Under the pieces are notes generated by a model. It was not told the DNA's origin. It saw nothing but the letters and a program-made list of their open reading frames with translations, and made no database searches. Both the position numbers and the translations under genes were made by a program. Shown here piece by piece: positions 1 to 6,327 of a DNA stretch of 7,158 nucleotides. How positions within the stretch are numbered: the stretch's first letter is position 1; the number at the start of each line of letters is the position of its first letter. The DNA is from Nitrosarchaeum sp. (GTDB taxonomy: Archaea; Thermoproteota; Nitrososphaeria; Nitrososphaerales; Nitrosopumilaceae): contig SCUP01000068.1 of the NCBI GenBank assembly GCA_004297665.1, positions 1-7,158 of the forward strand, read 5' to 3'.

Positions 1-433
1 CTTTATCAAATAGTACGATAGTGTTGTCTGGGTCTATTGCAAGTGCCTTGTCAAAGTATTCAAGTGCCTCTTTGTGACTTCCAAGACTTGCAAGTGCTTG
101 TCCTTTCTCATCTAATACATTAACATCGTCTGGCTCAATGGCAAGTGCCCTGTCAAGATAAGGAATTGCTTCTCGGTATCTTTCCAAGTCACCAAGCAAA
201 AGTCCCTTGTTGTATAATGTAACAACAAAAGTCGGATCAATTTCCAAAGCCTTGTCAAAGGATTCTAGCGCCTCATCATATTTTTCGAGCTTTTCAAGTG
301 CAAGTCCCTTGTTGTTGTATGCGTAAATGTAGTTTGGATCCTTATCTATAATCTCATCAAATATTGATATTGCATCTTCGTACTTGTCATTGTGCAGTAA
401 ATCCAGACCTTTTTCGTTTAGTTCATCTATATC
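1..433 (-). repeat. Tandem 102-bp TPR-coding repeats
   Basis: Four consecutive 34-residue units (residues 434-467, 468-501, 502-535, 536-569) and the start of a fifth (570-577) encode tetratricopeptide repeats. Each carries the pattern KG..L......Y..A...FD.AL.IDP with slight variation. The 102-bp periodicity is visible in the DNA: the CAAGTGCC.TGTCAA block near 41 recurs near 143, and a diverged copy lies near 245. TPRs form stacked helical hairpins that bind other proteins. The array continues beyond the left edge, so the total repeat number is unknown. Confidence 0.9.
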
Positions 434-1732
434 ACTGCCTGTTTGTTGTGTTCCCTTGTAATCAAAAATTGTAAACGACTCGCCCATTAGAGTTGCCTCA
501 TCTAAAATCTGCTCAAAATCCTGTGAAAAAAATACAAAGGCTATTAGCCACAAGTCATTGCCATCAGGAATAAAACCATAGCCTAGCAATGGGGTTAGGG
601 TACCTTCATCAGTGACCATTGTAGTTGTAAGAGCAGCATAATACATTTTGTAGCCATTTGTATGGGTAAGTGTCTCAGTAGTTACAAATTCTATGTCTTG
701 GCATTCTGAACAGTCATTGACTATTTCTTTTTTCATCTTATTCAAAATTTGTTGATCGTCTAGTCCACTGTAGGTTAGATCGTTTTCTGCAAATCCAACC
801 ATATAAAGTGCGGTTTGGGATGGATGGGTAAATGTTACTACCGTTATACGGTTTGGCTTGTCATCATCTCTTTCTAAAATTTCATTTTTTTGCCAAGTGG
901 ACGGATAATTTATTGAAAAGCCATATTGTTTATTTTCATACAAAAGAGATTCAGTTTGTGACCCCTCAGGTACATTCCAGCATTGTCCATCTGAGTGAAT
1001 GTACGGATAATCCGCAGGACATGTTAGAGTAGATTGTTCTGTTTCTTGTGTGAGTTGAATTTCTTGTTTGTCTTTGTACGGTTTGTAATAGTCTAGTGAA
1101 TTTGCAATGTAATCATCCCATTCTTTCTGCATTTGAGGATCTACGCTGTGATTAGTTTGAATGTCATAATCAATATTCATTTGACTCATTTCTTGAGAAA
1201 TTTGATCAAAGACAGGTTGAAGATCTTGTGATATTTTTTGATTTATGGCATCGTTTTGTGATTGACCACTAAGAGATGGGCATGCAAATTGTTTGCCAAG
1301 AAATTCATTTGCTACAATTTCATTTATTTTTCTTGAATGAATTTCGGTTATATCAAAGTGTTTTTGTTCGTGATTTAAGAGATACGTATCAGAAGCATAT
1401 TCACTTTTTATCCAAGAGGACGTTTTATCGAAATAGGCATTAGCATCAAATGCAGTTATTGTATACATGCATGGTTGATTTTGTGTAATTTGCCACATCC
1501 AATTATTAGATGGTATACTCCACGTGAATGCCCTGAAATCATCACGGTCTCCAGTGTAATTATCTGGAAATGTATTTGGCACCCCCTGAAAATCGCCAAA
1601 TTGTGGCGGTCTATTTTCGTCCCAAGGAATTAGATTTGGATCATTTTGGGCATATGCATTTGAATCTAAATTGTCAGATAATATTGAAGAGATGGCAATT
1701 AGACATAAAACGCCCAAAACTGTTTTGGTCAT
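1..1732 (-). CDS. Secreted DUF922-like / PsbP-like / TPR multidomain protein (partial, C-terminus beyond left edge)
   Basis: I translated this frame by hand: 577 codons run open from ATG at 1732 to the left edge, so the C-terminus is missing. Residues 1-28 look like a signal peptide, with likely cleavage at AYA|Q, so the protein is probably exported. Residues about 35-150 resemble DUF922, a family predicted to contain metalloprotease-like proteins. The W.DF.G-type start is followed by SSWIK and then HEQKHFDITE, with H121, E122 and H125 as a possible zinc site and E130 as a candidate third ligand. A CPADYPY...GQCW pair (C238, C251) marks a linker. Residues about 262-425 start YENKQYGFSINYP, typical of PsbP-like domains. 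From residue 434 there are four complete 34-residue TPRs plus the start of a fifth. TPRs suggest protein binding, and the HExxH site suggests peptidase ancestry, but neither the substrate nor activity is known. The domain calls rest on motif recognition. Confidence 0.85.
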   Translation of the reverse strand, partial: MTKTVLGVLCLIAISSILSDNLDSNAYAQNDPNLIPWDENRPPQFGDFQGVPNTFPDNYTGDRDDFRAFTWSIPSNNWMWQITQNQPCMYTITAFDANAYFDKTSSWIKSEYASDTYLLNHEQKHFDITEIHSRKINEIVANEFLGKQFACPSLSGQSQNDAINQKISQDLQPVFDQISQEMSQMNIDYDIQTNHSVDPQMQKEWDDYIANSLDYYKPYKDKQEIQLTQETEQSTLTCPADYPYIHSDGQCWNVPEGSQTESLLYENKQYGFSINYPSTWQKNEILERDDDKPNRITVVTFTHPSQTALYMVGFAENDLTYSGLDDQQILNKMKKEIVNDCSECQDIEFVTTETLTHTNGYKMYYAALTTTMVTDEGTLTPLLGYGFIPDGNDLWLIAFVFFSQDFEQILDEATLMGESFTIFDYKGTQQTGSDIDELNEKGLDLLHNDKYEDAISIFDEIIDKDPNYIYAYNNKGLALEKLEKYDEALESFDKALEIDPTFVVTLYNKGLLLGDLERYREAIPYLDRALAIEPDDVNVLDEKGQALASLGSHKEALEYFDKALAIDPDNTIVLFDK

Positions 1733-1753
1733 TGTTCGTGTTTCTTTGCATAG

Positions 1754-1760
1754 TAAATAA
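1754..1760 (-). promoter_or_regulatory. TATA-like box for the DUF922/PsbP/TPR gene
   Basis: On the minus strand the sequence reads TTATTTA, centred about 25 bases upstream of the ATG at 1732. That spacing would put transcription initiation at or next to the start codon, giving a leaderless mRNA. No Shine-Dalgarno sequence is visible upstream of the ATG, which agrees. This is inferred from position and base content only. Confidence 0.4.
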
Positions 1761-1878
1761 GCAAGATTGTGATTTTCAGGTCTGATTTTTTAATTTTGTA
1801 TCTTAAATCAAGTTTTTTGGACCCGAAGTAAATATTGTATTTTCTTCAGAATCATGGGCAATAAAGTTCGGATGCTAA

Positions 1879-2010
1879 ATGAAATCACTGTTTCTTTCAG
1901 GTTATGGATTATCCATCAAAATAAAAGACACCAGAATGGTCTTCTTACAAGGCTCATCTATGTTTTCAGAAAAAGATGCTAATCCAAAAACTAATTATTT
2001 ACTTTATTGA
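1879..2010 (+). pseudogene. Possible Cas1 N-terminal remnant (43 codons)
   Basis: The frame opens with ATG directly after an in-frame TAA (1876-1878) and reads MKSLFLSGYGLSIKIKDTRM, followed by VFLQG, FSEKD and YLLY, ending at TGA (2008-2010). The pattern SLFLSGYG..I.IK...MVF..G closely resembles the first beta-strands of Cas1, the integrase of CRISPR adaptation and casposons, which normally starts in this way and runs to roughly 300 residues. Only the N-terminus is present; nothing resembling the catalytic helical domain follows, because the next gene starts 9 bp after the stop. No CRISPR repeats, cas2 or cas4 are in the window. The most likely reading is a decayed or truncated relic. It could also be a small independent protein or a chance open frame. 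The homology is judged from memory of the family pattern, not from a search. Confidence 0.35.
1993..2001 (+). promoter_or_regulatory. TATA-like box for the PEBP gene
   Basis: AATTATTTA is centred about 23 bases upstream of the ATG at 2020, the same geometry as the other leaderless-type promoters in this window. It lies inside the last codons of the Cas1-like fragment, so the fragment's end and this promoter share the same DNA. This is inferred from position and composition. Confidence 0.4.
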
Positions 2011-2019
2011 TAGTCTTGC

Positions 2020-2802
2020 ATGAAAAAGACTGCACTAGTTATTCTAATGATCATAATTTCTAGTACCATGGTATATTTTGAAACATCTGCTCAAAGTTAC
2101 AACATTCCTTCTTGGATTAAAAACAATGCTAAGTGGTGGTCTACATCACAAATTTCTGATCATGACTTTGCAAAAGGATTAGAGTATCTAATTAAAAATG
2201 GAATAATCAATGTTCCACAAACAACAAAATCTGAAGACGCTGAGCAACAAATTCCAAACTGGTTAAGAAATAATGCTGGATGGTGGAGTCAAGGACTATT
2301 ATCTGACGATGAGTTTCTCAAGGGAATCACATATTTAATCAAAGTCGGAATTATTGTAATTGATAGTTCAATGAAAATATCAAGTGAAGTATTTACTTAT
2401 GGGGCGATTCCTTTAGAATACACATGCGACGGTAATGATGTATCGCCAAGTCTATCTTTTTCTGGAGTTCCTGAAGGCACAAAAAGCCTGGCATTAATCA
2501 TGGATGATCCTGATGCACCAATGGGGACATTTGTGCATTGGCTGGTTTGGAATATATCTCCAACAAAATCCGGTATTGTAAAAGCAGAAAAACTATCTGA
2601 ACCGCAGGGAACAACTGATTTTGGAACAAAAGGATATGGCGGTCCATGTCCTCCTTCTGGAACTCATAGGTATTTTTTCAAGCTTTATGCATTAGATACA
2701 ATGCTTGATCTCAAAGACGGCTCCAAAAAATCAGATCTTGAAAATGCAATGAATGATCATATCATTGACAAGGCAGAATTAATTGCCAAGTATTCAAGAT
2801 GA
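2020..2802 (+). CDS. Secreted PEBP family protein (YbhB/YbcL-like) with two tryptophan-rich repeats
   Basis: This is a 260-residue protein. Residues 1-24 form a signal peptide (KK, hydrophobic core, cleavage near TSA|Q), so it is probably exported. Two related segments follow, residues 29-66 and 79-115. Each reads IP.W...NA.WW......SD..F.KG..YLIK.GII, a repeat I associate with thaumarchaeal secreted proteins. Residues about 119-259 are a complete phosphatidylethanolamine-binding (PEBP) domain of the bacterial/archaeal YbhB/YbcL type. It shows the conserved DPDAP (163-167), HWLVWNI (173-179) and GGPCPPSGTHRYFF (207-220) that line the anion/ligand pocket. Members are often called Raf kinase inhibitor-like, but their role in prokaryotes is unclear; small phosphorylated or phospholipid ligands are only a family-based guess. 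Most YbhB-type proteins are single-domain, so the exported repeat fusion is notable. It appears monocistronic: own TATA-like box upstream, terminator-like hairpin downstream. Confidence 0.9.
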   Translation: MKKTALVILMIIISSTMVYFETSAQSYNIPSWIKNNAKWWSTSQISDHDFAKGLEYLIKNGIINVPQTTKSEDAEQQIPNWLRNNAGWWSQGLLSDDEFLKGITYLIKVGIIVIDSSMKISSEVFTYGAIPLEYTCDGNDVSPSLSFSGVPEGTKSLALIMDDPDAPMGTFVHWLVWNISPTKSGIVKAEKLSEPQGTTDFGTKGYGGPCPPSGTHRYFFKLYALDTMLDLKDGSKKSDLENAMNDHIIDKAELIAKYSR

Positions 2803-2812
2803 CCAACACAAA

Positions 2813-2848
2813 CCTCTTACCTAAGAGAGGGGATTTCCATTTTTTTAT
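2813..2848 (+). terminator. Hairpin plus T-tract terminator after the PEBP gene
   Basis: Starting 10 bp after the PEBP stop codon, CCTCTTACCTAAGAGAGG can fold into a short stem (CTCTT/AAGAG with an ACCT loop, extendable with a one-base bulge). A T-rich run follows at 2839-2847. Position and structure fit a transcription terminator for the PEBP gene. The stem is short, and archaeal termination may depend mainly on the T-tract. Confidence 0.5.
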
Positions 2849-2904
2849 TGAACCATAATAAAATAGAATATCATTAATTTTACAGTTATTTCAAAAGCAA
2901 TCCA

Positions 2905-2912
2905 TTAATAAT
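2905..2912 (+). promoter_or_regulatory. TATA-like box for the DUF2024-2H phosphoesterase unit
   Basis: TTAATAAT is centred about 24 bases before the ATG at 2933, which again suggests a leaderless transcript. No Shine-Dalgarno sequence precedes the ATG. It would serve both the DUF2024 gene and the phosphoesterase gene that follows after a short gap. Confidence 0.4.
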
Positions 2913-2932
2913 CAAATTTTTTTGAGATTGTT

Positions 2933-3193
2933 ATGGGTTTTCATGTATTTGATACATATGTCAAATCAAAAAATGGACACATCATGCATTTTGATGTAAT
3001 AACTGACAAAAACAATACAGAAAAGGCAATTACATTTGCAAAAGAATGGCTAAAAAGTATTGGAGAGAAAGATGCCAAAGTCACTACAGAAGAATGCAGG
3101 TTTTGTCATACACAATCTGTATCAGAAGAAATTGAAATTGAAATAATGACAAATGGTTATTTTATTGCAAAAATGGAAGGCTGTCCTCAATAA
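2933..3193 (+). CDS. DUF2024 family protein
   Basis: This is an 86-residue protein with no signal peptide or membrane segment, hence cytosolic. It matches the small DUF2024 family along its whole length: an opening FHVFDTYVKSKNG.IMHFDV, a central KAITFAKEWLKSIGEKDAKV segment, the signature TTEECRFCHT (51-60) and the ending MEGCP (81-85). The family function is unknown. C55, C58, H59 and C84, with H16/H19 near the start, could form a metal or redox site; this is an inference from residue conservation. The length is normal for the family, and the ATG fits both family alignment and the TATA spacing. The next gene starts about 12 bp after its stop on the same strand, so the two are probably co-transcribed. 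Confidence 0.9.
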   Translation: MGFHVFDTYVKSKNGHIMHFDVITDKNNTEKAITFAKEWLKSIGEKDAKVTTEECRFCHTQSVSEEIEIEIMTNGYFIAKMEGCPQ

Positions 3194-3205
3194 AATTTGA
3201 ACAAT

Positions 3206-3700
3206 ATGCATGCAATTTGGCTTATCTTTTCTAAAAATGATAGAGAATATCTAAAGAAGATCATGGACGAACTTGCAGAAAAACATCATGCTCCAAAGTT
3301 TGAACCACACATTACAGTTTATGGGTTGGTAGACTCGGAAATGAGCTTAATTGAGAGTATTGCAAAAGAAGCAACATTGAATTGTAATTCATTTTTAGTA
3401 GAAAAATCAGAAATTTTACAGTCTGAGGAATTATGGAAGACAGTATACGTAGAATTAAAAATGAATAACCAGTTGGAATTGATTTATAAAAATCTCAAAA
3501 GACATTTTGAAAAAATTGTAAAATATGAATTTAATCCACACATTAGTCTAATTTATAAAATCTTGCCAATAGAAGAAAAAATCAAAATAATAAATGAATT
3601 AGATATTAAAAATAAATTTATGGTAAACAAGCTTGTTGTACAAGAATTTTTTCCAGATGTAGAGAAATGGAAGATTGTAAAAGAATTCAATTTAATTTGA
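3206..3700 (+). CDS. 2H phosphoesterase, cyclic phosphodiesterase (CPDase)-like
   Basis: This 164-residue cytosolic protein carries the two signature motifs of the 2H superfamily: FEPHITVYG (H35, T37) and FNPHISLIY (H112, S114). The two HxT/S motifs form the paired catalytic site that opens cyclic phosphates. The opening AIWLIFS and the F.PHITV.G context look most like cyclic phosphodiesterases, which hydrolyse 2',3'-cyclic phosphates or ADP-ribose 1'',2''-cyclic phosphate from tRNA splicing; LigT/ThpR-type RNA activity is the main alternative. I chose ATG at 3206 because it gives the usual start MHAIWLIF. The frame can be extended to a TTG at 3197, giving 167 residues, but that codon is only 3 bp from the previous stop and adds nothing conserved. 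It follows the DUF2024 gene closely, probably in one transcript. A role in RNA end processing is inference. Confidence 0.85.
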   Translation: MHAIWLIFSKNDREYLKKIMDELAEKHHAPKFEPHITVYGLVDSEMSLIESIAKEATLNCNSFLVEKSEILQSEELWKTVYVELKMNNQLELIYKNLKRHFEKIVKYEFNPHISLIYKILPIEEKIKIINELDIKNKFMVNKLVVQEFFPDVEKWKIVKEFNLI

Positions 3701-3768
3701 AAAGTTGATTACACATCAAACTATCTTATATGATCACAAAATCCTAAATTTGTAGTTTAGATTAGATT
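3701..3768. other. Convergent intergenic gap with weak hairpin
   Basis: This 68-bp gap lies between the stop codons of the rightward phosphoesterase gene and the leftward ROK kinase gene. CTAAA (3744-3748) and TTTAG (3756-3760) could pair around a 7-base loop, and AAACTA (3718-3723) and TAGTTT (3753-3758) form a wider inverted repeat. Together they might act as a bidirectional terminator, but there is no strong T-tract and the stems are short. Confidence 0.3.
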
Positions 3769-4632
3769 TTACAGTAATGCTGCACCAAAAACTCCAGCAG
3801 AATCACCTAACTTGTTTTTTAGAATTGGAGTATCAACTAAATCAGAAAAGACCTTGTGATATACTGAATTTTTTCCCTCAGTATATAAAAAATCAATATT
3901 AGATAAACCTCCTCCCAAAACTATTACATCAGGATCCAAAATATCAATTACATTTGCCAATCCGAATCCAAAGTTTTCCAAAAATTCGTTCTTCCATTGT
4001 TTTGCCTTGGGATTTTCAGGATTTTGTATAATTTCAAGCATGCTTTGTGATTTTCCAGTAAGTTCTTTCCATCGTTTTTCTAATGCTGGACCACTAATGT
4101 ATGTCTCAACACAACCTTGTTTTCCACAATAACAATTATTTCCATTTTGATGTAATGTGTGATGTCCCCATTCTCCAGCTATATTGGTTCTACCTTGATG
4201 AATTCTTTTATCAATAACTATACCGCCACCTACACCCGTACCCATGATAACTCCAAAAACAACATCAAATTCTTTTGCAGCACCCATTGTAGATTCAGCT
4301 ATTACAAAACAATTTGCATCATTTTCCATAGAGATTTTTTTATCTAGTTTATTTTCTAAATTCTCTTTGAGTGGTTTTCCTATAAGACATTGAGTATTAC
4401 TGTTTTTTATCAAACCAGTCTTTTTTGAAATTGCGCCAGGAGTACAAATTCCTATAGAATAATCATCAATGTTTTCCAAAAGAGATTCAGCTAGTAAACT
4501 AATTGTGTCTAGTATTTTTGTATAATCATTTTGCGGGGTTGGAACTCTTTTTCGTTGAACTGTGTTAAAATTTTCATCTAGCAGAATTGCTTCTACTTTA
4601 GTTCCACCAAGATCTATTCCTAGTTTGTACAA
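3769..4632 (-). CDS. ROK family sugar kinase, Mak-like (fructokinase/hexokinase type)
   Basis: This is a 287-residue cytosolic kinase that would transfer phosphate from ATP to a hexose. ROK hallmarks appear in order: phosphate-binding DLGGTK (7-12), PTPQNDY near 31-37, the catalytic-base region ENDANCF (D105), GTGVGGG (131-137), GEWGHH (153-158) and the zinc motif CYCGKQGCVE (167-176), where C167, C169, C174 and H157 are the likely ligands. The C-terminal DPDVIVLGGGLSN (233-245) completes the fold. Overall it resembles the bacterial manno-fructokinase Mak more than glucokinase or NagC-type regulators, and it has no DNA-binding domain. The substrate cannot be fixed from sequence; fructose, mannose or glucose are candidates. 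The start is TTG at 4632; no in-frame ATG exists before the upstream stop, and MYKLGIDLGGTK matches the family start exactly. It lies 56 bp downstream of the thermosome gene and has its own TATA box. Confidence 0.9.
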   Translation of the reverse strand: MYKLGIDLGGTKVEAILLDENFNTVQRKRVPTPQNDYTKILDTISLLAESLLENIDDYSIGICTPGAISKKTGLIKNSNTQCLIGKPLKENLENKLDKKISMENDANCFVIAESTMGAAKEFDVVFGVIMGTGVGGGIVIDKRIHQGRTNIAGEWGHHTLHQNGNNCYCGKQGCVETYISGPALEKRWKELTGKSQSMLEIIQNPENPKAKQWKNEFLENFGFGLANVIDILDPDVIVLGGGLSNIDFLYTEGKNSVYHKVFSDLVDTPILKNKLGDSAGVFGAALL

Positions 4633-4671
4633 TAGTAATCTAATGAAAATGGGATTGCTTAAGTTTTAGCT

Positions 4672-4685
4672 AATTATATAAAAAA
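4672..4685 (-). promoter_or_regulatory. TATA box for the ROK kinase overlapping the thermosome T-tract
   Basis: On the minus strand this reads TTTTTTATATAATT, a strong TATA element centred about 47 bases from the TTG start, predicting a leader of roughly 20 nt. The same bases begin 3 bp after the thermosome stop codon and contain a run of six T, so they could also terminate the thermosome transcript. The leader shows no clear Shine-Dalgarno sequence. Both roles are inferred. Confidence 0.5.
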
Positions 4686-4688
4686 GAT

Positions 4689-6284
4689 TTATCGTGCGCC
4701 AGAAACAGAAATTACATCATCAATTCTAAGAATCATGCAGGCAGCTTCGGTTGCAGATTTGATTATCTGTTCTTTTACTGCAAGAGGCTCTACAACATCA
4801 ATAGCTAACATATCTGCAATCTTTGTATTTCTTGCATCAATTCCTGTCCATTTTCTACCTTGATTTTGTTTTGCTCGAAGTATAGCCATCGTATCAATGG
4901 GATCCATTCCTGCATTTTCGGCTATTGTAAGAGGAATAACTTCTAATGCCTCAGCATATTTTTTAATTGCAAGTTGTTCTCTGCCATCAAAGCTATCTGC
5001 CCATTCTTTTAGTTTAGATGCAGCATATGATTCTGGTGCTCCGCCTCCTGCAACAATTTCTGGTTTTTCAATTACATCTTTTACTACCATTAGAGAATCA
5101 TGAATTGAACGATCAACTTCATCGATAACTCTTTGTGAGCCACCACGGATAAGTAAAGTTACAGATTGTGGATGTTTGCAACCTTCAATGAATACCCACT
5201 TGTCAGACTCAACTTTCTTTTGATGAGCCAAATCTGCAGTACCAAGATCTTTTTCTGTAAGATCATCAAGATTAGAGATAACACGTCCCCCGGTAGCTTT
5301 GCCAAGTTTTATCATGTCACTTTCTTTAACGCGTCTAACTGCCATAATGCCATACTTTGCTAAATAGTGTTGTGCGATATCATCAATTCCTTTTTGACAA
5401 ATTAATACATTAACGCCAACATTGTGAAGTTTGTCAACCATTGTTTTGAGCATTCTGTTTTCTTCTTCCAAAAACATTTGCATTTGTGTAGGATCAGTAA
5501 TTCTTATTTCAGAACTCATCTCAGTTTTTTCAATTTCTAGTGCAGAATTTAAAAGTGCAATCTTTGCATTTTCAATTTTAGTTGGCATACCACTATGAAC
5601 AACTTCTTTATCTAAAACAATGCCCTTGATAATTTGAGTATCTGTGATAGAACCGCCTGCTTTCTTTTCAACTTTGATATTTTCAAGATCTACAGAATAG
5701 GTCTCTGCTTTCTTTGTTGCAACTCTTAAGATTGCATCAACTACAATTTTGGAAAGTATATCACTATCTTCAGAGATTAATTTTGATTGCATACTGGTTG
5801 TGGCAATTTTGAGAAGTGTTTCTCTATCATCAGGTCTGATCTTTTTTGCCATTTCAGAGTAAATTTCTAGTGTTTTTTCAGCTGCTGCTTGATAACCTTC
5901 AATAATTACTGATGGATGAACGTCTTTTTTGAGAAGATCTTCTGCTCTAGCCAAAAGAGCGCCTCCAAAAACTACTGATGATGTGGTACCGTCTCCTACT
6001 TCATTATCAACTGTTTTTGAAATTTCTACCATCATTTTGGCAGCTGGGTGTTGAACGTCAATTTCCTTTAGAATGGTTGCACCATCATTTGTAATAGTAA
6101 CATCGCCTAAGGAATCAACTAACATTTTATCCAAACCTCTTGGACCTAGACTACTTCTAACTAGTTCGGCGACTAGTTTGGCAGCAGCTATGTTGTTGTG
6201 TTGAGCATCTTTACCTTTTTGTTGTAATGCGCTCTCTTTTAGAACTAAAACTGGTCCACTTGGTGTTTGTTGAATTGATGCCAT
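4689..6284 (-). CDS. ths: Thermosome subunit (group II chaperonin)
   Basis: This 531-residue subunit belongs to the archaeal TCP-1/CCT-type chaperonin, a double-ring ATPase that encloses and folds cytosolic proteins. The equatorial domain shows [13 protein letters not shown] (44-56), NDGATILK (66-73; D67) and GDGTTS (97-102; D98). The intermediate domain carries the TTSMQSK region (162-168). The apical domain spans roughly 215-370 and includes the built-in lid protrusion around 245-280. [10 protein letters not shown] (388-397; D396 probably the catalytic Asp) and the nucleotide-binding VAGGGAPE (411-418) return to the equatorial domain. The length is close to the usual 540-550. The C-terminus ends at ISVSGAR without the Gly/Met-rich tail common in group II chaperonins. 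ATG at 6284 gives a natural start, and a TATA-like box lies just upstream. Which paralogue this is (alpha or beta type) cannot be told here. Confidence 0.97.
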   Translation of the reverse strand: MASIQQTPSGPVLVLKESALQQKGKDAQHNNIAAAKLVAELVRSSLGPRGLDKMLVDSLGDVTITNDGATILKEIDVQHPAAKMMVEISKTVDNEVGDGTTSSVVFGGALLARAEDLLKKDVHPSVIIEGYQAAAEKTLEIYSEMAKKIRPDDRETLLKIATTSMQSKLISEDSDILSKIVVDAILRVATKKAETYSVDLENIKVEKKAGGSITDTQIIKGIVLDKEVVHSGMPTKIENAKIALLNSALEIEKTEMSSEIRITDPTQMQMFLEEENRMLKTMVDKLHNVGVNVLICQKGIDDIAQHYLAKYGIMAVRRVKESDMIKLGKATGGRVISNLDDLTEKDLGTADLAHQKKVESDKWVFIEGCKHPQSVTLLIRGGSQRVIDEVDRSIHDSLMVVKDVIEKPEIVAGGGAPESYAASKLKEWADSFDGREQLAIKKYAEALEVIPLTIAENAGMDPIDTMAILRAKQNQGRKWTGIDARNTKIADMLAIDVVEPLAVKEQIIKSATEAACMILRIDDVISVSGAR

Positions 6285-6314
6285 TGAGATAAGCTACAAT
6301 CCTTCGTATCCCCC

Positions 6315-6322
6315 TTTTTAAC
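6315..6322 (-). promoter_or_regulatory. TATA-like box for the thermosome gene
   Basis: On the minus strand GTTAAAAA is centred about 34 bases upstream of the ATG at 6284, followed by a G-run. It would start transcription about 8-10 nt before the ATG. It lies in the 43-bp gap after the adenine deaminase stop codon, so the thermosome gene can probably be expressed on its own. No heat-shock operator was recognised. Confidence 0.35.
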
Positions 6323-6327
6323 ATTAC

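Larger units (their letters stand above)
1733..2019. other. Divergent intergenic region
   Basis: This 287-bp gap separates the leftward TPR-protein gene from the rightward PEBP gene. It contains a TATA-like box for each, close to the respective start codon, and the possible Cas1-like fragment in its right half. The left part (about 1765-1870) is AT-rich, and I see no gene, RNA or convincing repeat in it. Confidence 0.6.

Noticed and set aside
41..345. Regularly spaced similar DNA blocks that could suggest a CRISPR-like array
   Set aside because: The blocks recur every 102 bp in frame and encode TPR units; the sequence between them is coding too.
1850..1885. GTTCGGATGC stretch resembling part of a tRNA T-arm
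   Set aside because: No matching acceptor, D-arm or anticodon stem could be found around it.
1854..1982. A 42-codon frame starting with ATG at 1854, overlapping the Cas1-like frame
   Set aside because: Its translation is rich in R, K, N and H with no recognisable pattern, and it is out of frame with the Cas1-like reading, which is the more protein-like one.
3095..3109. CRFCH in the DUF2024 protein matches the CxxCH haem c attachment pattern
   Set aside because: The protein has no signal peptide, the motif is part of the DUF2024 signature, and no other cytochrome c features are present.
3197..3205. TTG at 3197 as the start of the 2H phosphoesterase
   Set aside because: ATG at 3206 gives the family-like start MHAIWLIF; the three extra residues are not conserved-looking and begin only 3 bp after the preceding stop.
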